Shown here piece by piece: positions 24,198-36,149 of a stretch of DNA of 64,000 bases. This stretch comes from Camellia lanceoleosa (lineage: Eukaryota > Streptophyta > Magnoliopsida > Ericales > Theaceae). The notes below the pieces were generated by a model. That model was given only the letters and a program-made list of their open reading frames with translations, was not told the origin of the DNA and made no database searches. The stretch spans positions 86,432,717 to 86,496,716 of the forward strand of contig CM045762.1 in NCBI GenBank assembly GCA_025200525.1, written 5' to 3'. The stretch's first letter is position 1. The number at the start of each line of letters is the position of its first letter. The translations under genes and the position numbers were made by a program.

Positions 24198-24792
24198 GGG
24201 CCAACAACCGGTCCTAAGTTTTTGACTTATTGTCCTGACTTTTGATCTTGTGCACCAACAGGTCCTGAGACTTTTTTTTTTTGTACCGTTTTACCCCTCC
24301 CTTGTTCTGGCGCGTTTCTGTTTGGATTTTCCATCAAAATATTGTGTTTGTGATTTGAATTTCTGTGGAAGTTCACGATTTGCTGCTGTATCTTCGCGAT
24401 TTGTGGAGCTTCGTGATTTCTGATTGTGCAATTTGTGGAGCTTCGCGATTTTTCATTTGCGATTGCGTGTTTGGTGATTCTTCCTATTTGCGATTTCGCG
24501 TTTGGTGTATAGTTACATTTTCTGATTTGCGGTGTTGTGGAGGTAGGTCGACTGGTATGTTTGATTTTGATTTTAATTTCAATGTTTTGGTTTTTTTAGT
24601 TTGAGTTAGTGATTTTGATTTTGTGGTGATATTGTTGTTACTCTGTTGTTTCTATTGCGATTGAATTTGTGTTTTGATCATGATATTGAAAGTTTTGAGA
24701 TATGTATCTGTTGATTGAATTTTAGATTTTTATTTTTTTTTGGTTACGAAATTGTGTTGATTGAACACAGGTGTTGGTTTGTTATTTTATAT

Positions 24793-27700
24793 AGTGATAA
24801 TTTTATCACTGTGTATTTTGGGGGTGATGTTGGATTAACTTTTTCAACAGTGATAAATTTATGAGTGAGTATGGGAATAGGAGATAATTTTATCACTGTA
24901 TTTGATTTTGTTTGAGAGTGTTTGAGTTGTTTTCTGAAATGTAATTGTTGTTTGTTGTAGGATTTATAGTGATGGAGAATTGTTTGTTTCTTATGTGCAA
25001 GTTTAGAGGTGTGACATTGGTTATCAAGTATAATGATGGATTTAATTTCAAGGATTTAGTATATAAATTGTGTGCAAAGTGGAGTGAGTTAGTTGGTAGT
25101 TCTTTGAATATATCGTATTCAATGGCTGGACATTCTTCTTGTGGTCTAGAAAGTGAAGAGGATTTGGAGGTTATGGTTGGACTGGCACTTTCTTGTGATA
25201 TTCATCGGATTGATGTTTTTGTAAAGTGTTGTTCTTTGGGTGAATGTTATATGATTTGTGATGGTGAAGCTAGTACTAGTAGTAGTAGTAGTAGTAGTGT
25301 TGTTTGTGAAACTGATTTTTTGCCTTCATTTTATTCAAATCAACGGAAACCTTTGCTCTCCGATGGGTAGGTTAATTGTATGAAAGGAGTGGGACAAAGG
25401 TTTACTCAAGGAGTTGTTGAATTTAGAGATGCGTTGTCAAAGTATTCTATTCATTCCGGTTTTAATTTTGATTTTGTTAAGAATGATAAGGATAGTGTCA
25501 CTGTTCATTGTAAGAGAAGGGCTGATTTGGGATGTTTATGGAGCGTGCATGCTAGAGTGGAAAATTATAGTAAAGCTTTTGTTATTAAACAATTTGATGA
25601 TGTTCATACTTGTGGATCTTCTTTTTGTACAATTAAACATGCTAGGATGACTTCAAGTATGATTGGTGGGCTAATTTCTAGTGATATTCGTAACAAGGCT
25701 TTGACATCGGTTAGTGAGGTGGTTTGTGATTTCAAGGACTATTATGGAACAGAAGTTTCTTATCGGCGAGCTTGGATGGGTGTTGAAAAAGCAAGGGGTC
25801 TTGTTTTTGGTGACTATTCATCATCATTTGACGATCTTCGTTGGTATGTTGATGAGGCTAATGCTTGCAATTCGGGGAGCGTTTTTTATATGGAATTTGA
25901 TATTGATAGTAAATGAAGACATTTCAAATGCTTTTTTTTCGCTTTTGAGGCATGTATTCATGGTTTCAAGTATTGTAGGCCTGTGTTGATGCTTGATGGA
26001 ACTTTTTTGAAAGGAAGACACAAAGGTTGTTTATTGGCTGCTACGGCGAAAGATGGTAACCAATGTATATTTTGTGTGTATGTGTTATTATTATTGAAAT
26101 AGTGATAATTCTATCATTTTTGTTACTGGAGAGTATTTATAATTGAGTATGGTCAATCTATTAGTGATAAATTTGTGCTGTATACTTTTTGTTAAATTTT
26201 TATATTTATACAGTGATAAATTTATCTATGGCTGATGCTAAATTTATATTTATACAGTGATAAATTTATATTTATACAGTGATAAATTTATCTATGATAG
26301 TGATAATTCTATCATTTTTGTTATTTTGTGTTTTAATTTTCTTTTTGTAATCTTTTTTGATTTGTTACTGACAACTTATATATATATATATTTTGTTTGT
26401 AGATTTGTATCCGTTATGTTTTGCGATTGTTGATGGTGAAAGTTATGACAGTTGACATTGGTTCTTGTCAAAGTTATTAGGTATTTTGACTCCGGAGAAG
26501 GATATTGCGTTTGTTACTGATCGACATGGAGGTTTGCTGAAAGCTTTAGCTGAGGTCTTTCCGTTTTCTTCTCATTCTTTTTGTCTAATGCATTTGAAGA
26601 CAAACTTGAAGACTTATTTGTCAGTGAAGAGTCGTGAATCAAAAGAGTATTTGCTTACTCTTTTTAGTAGATGTGCATATGCTCCTACTATTGAGTTGTT
26701 TAATGAGCTATTTGAAGAATTTAAGGGTCGTTGTGGTCGTAGTGTTGAGAGGTTTCTTGAGGATTTGCCTAATAAGTGTTGGTGTAACGCTTATTTTCAA
26801 GGCAAGAGGTATGGTGAAATGTGCACAAATGCTGCAAAATCTTTTAATTCATGGATTAGGGATGAACGCCATTTGTTTTCAACTAGTCTTGTTTATGCTA
26901 TACGGGTGAAACTAATGGAGCAATTTTCAAGAAGGAGAGAAGTTGGGAATAAGTGGAATCGTATTGTTTGTCCTTTTGCAGAGAAAAAGTTGGAAGAAGC
27001 TTTTAATAATACAAAAGCATGAATAGTTAAGAAATGTAGCGATGGCATTTATGAAATCCAATTAGATCATTCAGTTATGGTTGATATTGGGAAACGTTGT
27101 TGTTCTTGTCGATTGTGGGAAATTGATTCTTTTCCTTGCAAACATGGTTTTTGTGCTATAAAGAGGAGTGGGAAGGATCTGAATTGCTTTCTTGATGATT
27201 ACTACCGTGTTAGTAGTTATTGTGATTCTTATTCACATTCTATCTATCCGGTTCCTAGTATGTGGAAGCCAAATGTAGTTATTGATGATGATGTTGTTTT
27301 ACCTCCTCTTTGTAAGAGACCAGCTGGACGTCCAAGAGCAGAGAAAATACCTTCTAAGGGCGAAATCAAGAGAATTAGATGCAGTAGGTGTGGAAAGATG
27401 GGAACTCATAATCGGAAGACATGTAAACAAGTTTTGCTTTAGTTGTATTGATTTTAATTGAATTACTTTGTTTGAGAGTTGAGAGGTGTTACTTGCATTG
27501 AATGATTGAGTATTTTTTACAAGATGTATCATTTTGGTACTCGCATTGAATGATTGAGGAATTTGTTGATCAGAAATTATATTTTTTGCTGATATTTTTA
27601 CAGGATTAAGTTTCACATATTTATATTATTTGATTTGGGTTAAATGTAGTTGCTTTTTTTTTGGTGTTTTATAAAGTGATAAATTTATCACTGGTTGGTT

Positions 27701-28214
27701 TGGACAAGTTGATGGCTTATTTTTTTGTAAGAATGATAAATGTATCATTAATGTGGTTCTTGAATTTTGTTATTTTGAAGAATGATAAATTTATCACTTA
27801 TTGTGTGGGAAGAGTTGATCGTTTATTACATTTATGTTAGTGGTTTATAAATTTATCACTGTCACATGCAAGCAAATGTTCTTTTCTACAGTGATAAAAT
27901 TTTTTAAATCGACTACGATGTTTATTTGGTTTAGCAACAAGTTCTCAGTCTGCATACTGTTGGGAATATCTAGAAATTGTAATAGTATTTTAATTTTCAA
28001 TTTGGAGAATGTAATAGTGCTTGTGTTTAAATTTTCAATTAGGTAAATTTTTTATTATTTTTTATAGTGTTTTTTTTACTTGAATTGGGAAAAAAGAATG
28101 AGAGGGAGAGAGAAATAGAGAGAGAGAGAGAGTTGCTGGTTTTTTTGTTTGAACATTGGTAAATTTATCAGTTTTTACAGTGATAAATTTATTAAAACAG
28201 TGATAAATTTATCA
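24793..28214. repeat. Dispersed palindrome AGTGATAAATTTATCACT, left cluster
   Basis: A perfect 18-bp copy lies at 27675-27692. Near-perfect copies lie at 24793-24810, 26298, 27732-27749 and 27781-27798. Longer partials lie near 24849, 24881, 26101, 26163, 26212, 26256, 26278, 27846, 27889, 28156, 28179 and 28199. All are outside the transposase exons: in the leader, in the single intron and downstream of the gene. Confidence 0.85.
24972..27442 (+). pseudogene. MULE transposase (mudrA-like), four in-frame stops
   Basis: Domains in order: an N-terminal PB1-like region (CKFRGVTLVIKYNDGF), a Ser tract, a MuDR DNA-binding block (VGQRFTQGVVEFRDALSKYS), the MULE core, a SWIM zinc finger (CSCRLWEIDSFPCKH) and a CCHC knuckle (CSRCGKMGTHNRKTC). 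The core has the first catalytic Asp in LMLDGTFLKGRHKG and the second in AFVTDRHGGL. One intron runs from 26056 to 26402 (GT/AG, phase 1). Stops are TAG 25368 (family Trp), TGA 25914, TGA 26453 (family Trp) and TGA 27020. The conserved NxAESFN block reads NAAKSFN (26837 AAA for Glu). No frameshift is apparent. Domain order is complete, so inactivation seems to be by point changes only. Confidence 0.92.
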
Positions 28215-28629
28215 AGGTAAACAAAATAGTATAAAAATAAAATTTATTAGTACAGTGGCTCCAAACCTGTTATTAACCTTGAAATTCAACACAAATACTC
28301 AGATTAGAATGAATTTTTTGAATGAAACTTGGATAACAAGACTGACATTAAAAAAGACTGAATGTTTCATTGAAGCAAATTTGAGATTGTAACAAACAAG
28401 CATTGTCCATAGCTTTGACATTGTAACAACCAAGAATTGTGCATAACTTTGACATTGTAACAACGAAGCATTGTAATATTCATTGGAGGAAAGTAAGAAC
28501 GAAAATCATGTAATTACATGTAACAATGTAACAAGCATACAAGCAAAATGTATGATTATTGACATTCTAACAACCCAATGATTCAGTGTTTCCTTTTTTT
28601 TCTTCTATTCCAGATCTGTTGATTATTAC

Positions 28630-31600
28630 AGATGCAAGTCATCAATGTTTTCATCAGGCATTTGTTGTTGAGCAGCTTGTTGGTCCGTCAAGAAGATAGT
28701 TAACATATTAGCTCTCAATTGATTGCATTCTTCCTTGGAAAAAGTAGGCATTATGTTGTTATTGGAAAGATATTGCCTCATGATATAGCAAACAAGGATT
28801 CCACAATCAAGCCTGCAAAAATATTTTGAAAATAAAATATTATAATTTGGTTTCGTTGCTTTTTTTTAATAACAGTGTTTTGTTGTTGATAAACTTACAA
28901 TGTGTCTTCTTGTTGTGGGCTGTTGATGACGTTCTCAGTCTGCTGTTGAAATTTATCAGGGTGTATGAGAGTTGGGTTCTCATCCTTTATGTATTTTTCA
29001 GTAACCTCTCTCTGCAACATATACATTTGTATAATTGTTGTATTAGAAAGTCAGTTGAAAGAATTAATGAGAAACCATAGATTTAAAGAATGATAAATAG
29101 ATTACTGTATAAATTTTCAATGTATAGTTAAGCATGGATCAGGATTTATGTATTGGATTAATGGTAAGATTGATAGTGAAAAGATTTTTACCACTTCATT
29201 TGCGGCATTGTAGTGTGGATCTTTAGGCATTGCTCCCCTTGGTCTCATGGAATTGTAGAATTTCCATGAACCTTCTTGAATGTCAAGGACAAGGATTGTC
29301 CAGTGAAAATTTTGGTGAATTGGGAAGAGAAGGTATCTTGCTTTCATGGCTTCAGGCATCATTTTGTTCAACATTCTCTTTTTTGCTTCCTCATCTTTTG
29401 TAGTGAACAAGTGCTAAAAAATATAAATAAAAAAAATAATGTTAATTTAACTTTAAACTTTAAACTTTTTCAAATTAAATATGTGGTGAGTATGAAACTT
29501 TTTTGTCTCTGTGATCAAAATTTTGTCAATGCATATCAATAGTTTCAAAAACCCAAAAAAGTGCCCAGAATTTTTTATCAAAGTCTAGGATTTACTCATA
29601 CTGTGGCACCAGAATAACAAGGTCAAAATATATAACAGTGATTACAAAATCTGAGTCAGAAATTCTGGTTTGGTTTGCTTGACTCTTTGTTTCACATGTC
29701 AAGCTTTGAATTAGGAAACAGGGCCAATTGAAGAGGGAATATAGTGTCATATGTTTTAAACTAGTTAGTCAGTTAAGCAAACATAGGTTATACACTGATA
29801 AAAAAACAAAAGAAGTGTTGTTCCTGAGTTTAGCAAACTAGTTACTTACATGGCAACTTGAAATGAATGGGAATGTTGTTGTGCCTTGTTTTTGTGCAAG
29901 CAAATATTCTGTATATGCATCTATTACCTGTGTTGAAAACAAAAAACAAAACAAGGAATTAATATAAATGAAACACTAAAATGTTGTTTTAATGAATTAC
30001 AAATTTTACTTACAATGCCTATCAAATCTTGACCCTTTAATATTTTGTCAATGTCGTTTAAGTACACATAGGTTGCATGGTGAGATCCTTGCCACACTGG
30101 CTGATCCTTGAAAAAAAAGATTATGAGTGTTTGAATAATAAATTTATTAATATTTTTGGAATATTTGATACTTATAAATTCAATATGAGTTAATGATAAA
30201 CAGTTGGCAAAAGTGAAGTACAGGAGTCAATAGAGAAGATTGTTACTTTTTTTTTTTTTTTTTTTTGTATTTGCCCAATGTGCAATGAGATTTGCCTTGC
30301 TTTTTCTGGTAGGATGTTGAAAATTTTGTTTGAAGTTTTCAATTTCTTCATTGCAGGCTGCTGTTCTGTGTGTTGTTCTTCTGAGTATTTGTTTGCCTCA
30401 GCCAATGTTGCAATTCTCTCATGGAGTATTTTGATTTCTTCATCTTTCCTTTGCATTTGTTTTTGTCGATCTTGCATTTCTTTTTTTAGCTTGTTCATTC
30501 TTGTCTTTGCGCAGTTATCATTTGCAGTTTGAAGGATGTCCCTTTCCATTTGTAACTTTTGCATTTTGAGCATGTCATCTTCTATCCTCTCAAAAATAAG
30601 TACTTCTACGAGATTTGGATCCACTTCAGGCTCTTTGTGAACTTTGTTTGCTTCACTATTTTCTGATTCAACGGGTACTGTTTTCTTTTTCTTTTCAGGG
30701 CATATTTTGTGTGGAATTGGTTCCCATGTTTCATGTTTGCATTTGTCTTCAGTCAATGTTTGTTGTTCTTTTTCAAAAATTTCAGTCTGATTTTTTTGCT
30801 GAAAACTAGGATCTTCATTTTCATCTTCATCTTTGTCTTCATCTTCATCTTTATCCTGAATTTTTCCTAGCAGCATTCGGTATATTTTTTTCTCTTCATC
30901 TGTGTGTTTCAAATTGTTCTCCTGTATAGATGAAAATTAAAAAATGATTGATATGATACAAACTTTAGAGATAAATTTCTCAGAGCAAATTTTATTAGTC
31001 AATTAGGAAAATTAAACAAATCTATGATTGTTATAGCAAATTTTATCACTGAACTAGGCATAGTAAGCAAATCTGTCATTGTATACCAAAATGTATCACT
31101 GAATTAGCAAAAGTAAGCTAATAAAGTAAATATAAGAGAAAATGTCTAATTCAATTTATTTGTACGGATAAATTTATCAATATAGAAACCTAATCAATTC
31201 TAGTCGAATATAAAGTAACACAAATGAAGTAAATATAAAATAAAACTCATGCACAGTAGACAAATAGAAAAACATTCATTGTGTAAAAGAATTGATTACT
31301 CAATTAGGTATACTAATGGAAATTTGTGACTCAATTAGGCAAAGTAAATAAATTTATCAGTGTGAACAAAAATTTATCACTGCATAAGAAAATCTATCAT
31401 TTGTTTAAACAGATCAAAGGTTAGTATTGCATACCACAATATCTTTTAGCTCTTGCAAGGATGAAGTTGCCAATTGCTGTCCCAAACATGTGATGTTCCA
31501 TTTAGCAAATCTTGGGATTGCATTTTCGGCATTGGGTTTGATGGTGCTTGTGTGTTCGCATATCCAATACTGTTGAAGACAAAAAAATTGTTATAAACAA

Positions 31601-33942
31601 GTGATGTTTTGGTAGTGGTGGCTTCAACTTCAACTTGGATTTGTTCTTCTTCACTGTCCAGGTAGAGATTTGATTCAACCAACATTGCAATTCTCTCATT
31701 AAGTAGCACTATTTCCACATCTTTCACTTCCATTTGTGTCTTTGCTTTCTTGCTTTGTTCTTCCATTTGTTTACTGAGCTTCATGAGATGGTCCTTAAGC
31801 TCGTCATTTTCTGCTTGGATTCTTGCCTTCTTCATTTCTAGCCTTTGGATTATCAGGACATTCTCTTTTAGTTTCTGAAAAGTATGTTCATTGATTTTGA
31901 CATGGTAGATATTTCTTTCATAGGCAAGTTTCCTTTTTGCTTTCCTCATTTCAGCTGGTGTTTGATGCTTCAATCCCAGGGAAGTTGCTGGACTAGCTTT
32001 CTGTTTGATCATTGTTTCTTCTTCATCATTTTCTAGGTTGTCAAAAGAAAGCTCATTTGTTTGCACATGAACTGGACCTTCTTGAGTTTCATGCTGAAAG
32101 TTGGCTTTCCTTCGTGTATTCTATTTTGATTGCAGTGTTGTTGATTTCCTCTTTTTTGGAGCACCTGCTTGATTCTTGGGATTCTGTGAATTTCTTCCTG
32201 GACTGAGACTGAATATCTTTCTGATAATTGGTTCTTCTTCCTTTTCAGATAATTCAGTCTCCTGTTGTTCCTCAAAGTTACATTTTTCATCTTCATGCTC
32301 ATCATCTGTTTGTGGTTGCAATTGTTTGTATATGTTCTGTTCTTCAATTGTGTCTTTCAAATTACTCTCCTACATGAATGAAAATTATTAAAAAAAATGA
32401 TATGAGGCAGAGTTAAGTAATAATTTATCATTCGGTGATTCAAATTTATAGTAAGAATGGTAATTTTGTTTATGATAACAAGTTTTATTAGTGAATTAGC
32501 AACATTAAGCAAAATTTATAAGTCAATGAAGCTAACTAAGGGAATTTATAACTGTGAGCAAAAAGTTATCAGTGCATATGAATATTTATTGCTGCATAGC
32601 AAAATTCATCACTCAATTAAAGAAATAATGGTTAACATTGATAAAAATTGTTTATTGAATAATTTCCTAGCACAGATGAAATGCCTAAATAATTTTTCTA
32701 CGACAAATGTGACACCATGAAGATTAAGAAGAATTTATTAGTCCTGCTAAAATTTATCACTGCATAAGAAAATTTAATAAACAAAGGATATGAATGGATA
32801 CCTCAATATGTTTCAGATCATGCAAGGATGACTTTGCCAATTGTTCTCCGAGATGAGTAATGTTCCATTTTGCAAATCTTGGTATTGGATTCTTCTCATT
32901 TGGTTTGATGATATTTGCATGCTCACATATCCAATACTGTTGAGGACAAAAAAAATGTTATAAATTAGTATTTAGTAAATGTAAATATTGTAGTTTATAA
33001 GTTGTAAGTGAGGTATTTACTTACCAACAAGATGATCACACATCCACACACTCTATCAATTTGGTTGATGTTGCATGCTATTGATTTTGTAAGATGTTGT
33101 TTTGTTGCACCACACCAATCATAAGACTTCATTTCATCAATATTCTCGAGGTATTTCATGAACCCCCAACCAATTGTTGTCCTAGTACCCGGATACAACA
33201 AAAGCAAACAAACCAGAAGGCACACAAGCCTAACGACATCTTCTACATCTTCATTGTTGGTGCTTCTCAAAAGTTTTGTTATCAACTTTTGGATTAAAAC
33301 ACTTGTCATTCTGCTCTCGGTTATTTTCCTTTTTTGCACCATAGCTACCTCATTTTTTCTTCCGTATGCAAGATTCATCTTCTTGTGTCCACATGCAATC
33401 CCAAAAATTAACTTGAAGTCATTTCTTTTCAATTTCAGCTTCTTCCCAGCAATTTCAAATGTGGTTCCATCCATTTGGTAAGTTTGCAAAATTTTTGCAA
33501 CCACATCATCATATTTAATTGAATCTCTTCTTTTAACCTTGTTTTCATTCAATGTATCAACCAAAAGTGAAAAAGGGGTCTTTCTCAATAGTATCAAAAG
33601 CTCCTCTCTGAGTTTTGTTGTCTTGAAAAATTTGATAAGAGATTGAATGTTAGAACGGTAGACATACTTTGCTTCATTATCATGTATCTGTTTCATTCTA
33701 GTTTTTCTTCCATCAATCTTTTTCTTCCCTCTTGCTTTGTGGATCTCTGTAGCTGGTTTCAGTTGTTCCTGTTTGGGCTCCTCATTGTCAATGTTAGATT
33801 CAAGTTTAACTTTTAGTTGATTTTCACTTTCATGTGTTGTTGGCTCTATAACAAAGTCAACTTTTTCAATCTTTTCCTTCTTTGAGAAACTTGTTTTTCG
33901 ACAACGTAATCTTTTAGAATGACTGGCAACATCTGTACAAAA
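28630..33942 (-). pseudogene. DUF1985-like / coiled-coil / Ulp1 (C48) protease gene of the MULE
   Basis: The minus-strand exons run right to left. 33942-33030 has a basic N-terminus, then EELLILLRKTPFSLLVDTL...FEIAGKKLKLKRNDFKLIFG and VEDVVRLVCLLVCLLLLYPG, which resemble DUF1985. 32936-32812 encodes YWICEHANIIKPNEKNPIPR. 32369 to about 31600 is acidic, then coiled coil, with a TAG at 32121-32123. 31569-31435 and 30925 to about 30200 repeat the last two exons. Small exons at about 30105-30010 and 29930-29840 precede the protease. The C48 end has NFHWTILVLDIQEG (catalytic His) and WKFYNSMRP in 29410-29200. Exon 28815-28630 continues LDCGILVCYIMRQYL, the catalytic Cys, joined to PQQEDT from the exon near 29010-28897. 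The stop and its neighbours suggest decay. Exon borders are read by eye. Confidence 0.75.
30225..32965 (-). repeat. Intragenic tandem duplication of about 1.37 kb
   Basis: The exon pair YWICEH...ITHLGEQLAKSSLHDLKHIE (32936-32812) plus acidic/coiled-coil exon (32369 on) is repeated as YWICEHTSTIKP...LGQQLATSSLQELKDIV (31569-31435) plus acidic/coiled-coil exon (30925 on). Both coiled-coil copies share the plan NLK-T-EEQ-IY, an acidic tract, then LxERIAxLxEx. The upstream junction of the second copy lies in an intron-like TTTATAACATTTTTTTTGTC stretch common to both. The copies are well diverged, so the duplication is old relative to the stops. Confidence 0.8.
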
Positions 33943-34760
33943 ACATTGAGCATGAACATTGAAAATTAAGAAGAATTTTATCACTGAACTAGGCAAACTA
34001 AGAAGAAATCTCTCTGTTATGCAAATTAAGCAAATATATAACTGTATAGCAAAGTTTAGATTCCAAATTGCAAAAGAACATGAAGTATGATGTTGAAGAT
34101 GAAGATGAAAACAATTGTATACCAAATTTTATCACTGAATTAGCAAAAGTAAGCAAATGCATCATTTTATAGCAAATGAACATAGAGGTATGATTATTAT
34201 GACGTTGAGTATCACTCATATATTAATACTGTATGGTACAGATTGAAAATAGCTTCAAGTCAAATTGTATCACTCATAAATTAATTTTGTAAGATACACA
34301 TTCAAAATAGTTTGAAGTCGAATTTTATTACTCAATTATAGTTATGAAAGAAGAAGGGAAGCAAATCCGTAGTTATAAAATAAGAAGAGAAGCAAATCCA
34401 TCATTATAACAAATTTTATCACTCAATTAGCTAAATTAAGCAAACCTATCGTTGAATTGGGCAAAGTAAGCAAATCTGTTATTGTATATCAAATTTTATC
34501 AATGAATTAGCAAAATTAAGCAAATCCATCATTGTTTAGCAAATGGAGATGAAGATGTGATTATTATGAAGTTGAATATCAATGATAAATTAATACTGTA
34601 TGATACACATTGAAAATAGCTTCAAGTCGAATTTTATAACTCAATTACAGTTATGAAAGAAGAAAGGAAGCAAATCTATCATTGGAACAAATTTTATGAC
34701 TCAATTAAGAAAATTAAGCAAATCTATTATGGTTATAGCAAATTTTCTTACTGAATTGGG
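31030..34760. repeat. Dispersed TTTATCACTGAATTAG half-sites, right cluster
   Basis: In introns and upstream sequence of the Ulp1-type gene the palindrome occurs mostly as a half-site, (A)TTTTATCACTGAATTAG or TTTATCACTGCATAAG. Examples start near 31040, 31090, 31372, 32751, 33975, 34127, 34415 and 34490. They tend to be followed by GCAAA(A/G)TAAGCAAAT, so each is embedded in a longer repeated word. Exons do not contain them. Confidence 0.75.
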
Positions 34761-34870
34761 CAAAATAAGCAAATCTGTTATTGTATAGCAAATGAACATG
34801 AATATGTGATTATTATGAAGTTGAATATCACTTAATTATAGTTATAAAAGAAGAATGGAAGATGAATACG
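33960..34870 (-). repeat. Degenerate tandem repeat upstream of the Ulp1-type gene
   Basis: The anchor word GATTATTATGA(A/C)GTTGA(A/G)TATCA occurs near 34192, 34560 and 34808. It is preceded each time by TAGCAAATG(A/G)A(C/G)AT and followed by TTATAGTTA.(G)AAAGAAGAA. Units contain two to three TTTTATCACTCAATTAG / GCAAATC.(A/G)TTAT words. Spacing is irregular (about 370 and 250 bp) because the inner words vary in number. This is the promoter side of the gene. Confidence 0.65.
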
Positions 34871-35262
34871 GCTCACATTTGATTCGCATGGTTCTTGAAG
34901 ATGAATGAAACAGGGAATATAGATCGAAACGGTGGAGGATTTGCTGGGTATCTGTTCGGAATCAGAATATAGATCGAAACAGAGCTGATTTCTTTGAAAA
35001 CGATGGGAGATTCAAGGAAAATCTCTTTGTTTGTTTCGATTTCGAAATTGCAAATCCCCAGTGGTTTCCAAATTGCCTCAGAATAGTTTCCAAATCAGAA
35101 CAATTGAGAAGGAGCGTGTGTTTCACGAGCACAGGGAGACCTCGTGATTTGGTGTTTGCTTCACGCGTGTTTTGTGACATTTAGGGGTAAAATTGGAAAC
35201 TGAAATAGGAGAGGACTTGCTGGGTATTAGTTTGTTTGCATGGGACCGGCTGGTAAGTCCCC

Positions 35263-36149
35263 CAAAAAACAAAGGCTAAAAGGCCTTATAAATTTTTGGA
35301 TAAATTATAAATACAGTTTTAAAATTTACTTAAAATATGAATTGTTTCTTATAACTTTGAAAATTACATTCCCATTCTTTGACGTTTTGAATTTCATAAC
35401 AATTGGCCATTTTTTATTAATAAATTATCAAATCAATTAATAATTTTTAATGATATCAAAATTTTATTTTAATTAATAATTCAAGTAATTTTATTACTGC
35501 ATAGGAAAGTAGTTAGAAATTTTATCTTTTAAGTTAATTCTGTTAAATAAAAAATTCTGATAATGGGGTATTTGTAATTTTTCAAATTACAGGAGCAATC
35601 TATATTTTAAGCAAATCTCAATGGGCGTATTTCTAATTTATCCTAATTTTTATTGGATTATAGAAAGGGTAAATTACACTTTACCCTTGTTATATTTGGT
35701 TATTTCTTTTATTTTATTTTTTATTTTGACTTTCTATGTTTTAAATTTTTTTCTCAATTTATTTCAAAAATTAACTTATGTCCAAAACTAGAAAGAAAAT
35801 GACACATTAACGGTCATGTGGCATAAAATATTTTATTATATATAACTTACACGTCTGATAGAAATCAAAATCTCAATTTAATAATATATTTTTTATATCA
35901 TGTAATAATTATTGTAATTTTTTTTAATCTAATTTTGAATAAAAATTAATTTTATAAGAGTAAATTAAAAAAAAAATTGAAATATTAAGGACTAAAAACA
36001 AAAGTTAAAAGAACAAAATGAAAAAATATCAAACCTAAGAGGCAAAATAAAAATTGTTGAAAGTGGCATCGATTCTCCACTCCAGGCCATTTACATCTTC
36101 GGGTCTGGCATTCGTGTTTGTTTTCGATCTCATCTCCGAACTCTGAGCC
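35263..36149. other. AT-rich intergenic region and leader of the host gene
   Basis: AT-rich throughout to about 36050. The last 90 bp before the ATG at 36150 are GC-richer and look like a 5' leader. No clear TATA box was assigned. Confidence 0.5.

Larger units (their letters stand above)
24198..35262. mobile_element. Large MULE (Mutator-like element), about 11 kb
   Basis: The segment carries a mudrA-type transposase (plus) and a DUF1985/Ulp1-type gene (minus), converging near 28.0-28.6 kb. Probable ends are weakly inverted. The left end (24198 on) reads GGGCCAACAACCGGTCC and later CGTTTTACCCCTCCC. The right end, read inward from 35262, has GGGACTTACCAGCCGGTCCC and later CAATTTTACCCCTAAATG. 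A motif, AGTGATAAATTTATCACT, and its half-sites fill the non-coding parts and are rare outside. No clean 9-bp target duplication was found, so the exact ends are uncertain. ULP1-bearing MULEs are known in plants (for example Kaonashi in Arabidopsis). Confidence 0.75.

Noticed and set aside
24198..35262. A perfect 9-bp target duplication at the MULE ends
   Set aside because: Flanks at the likely termini do not match, so I did not claim exact ends.
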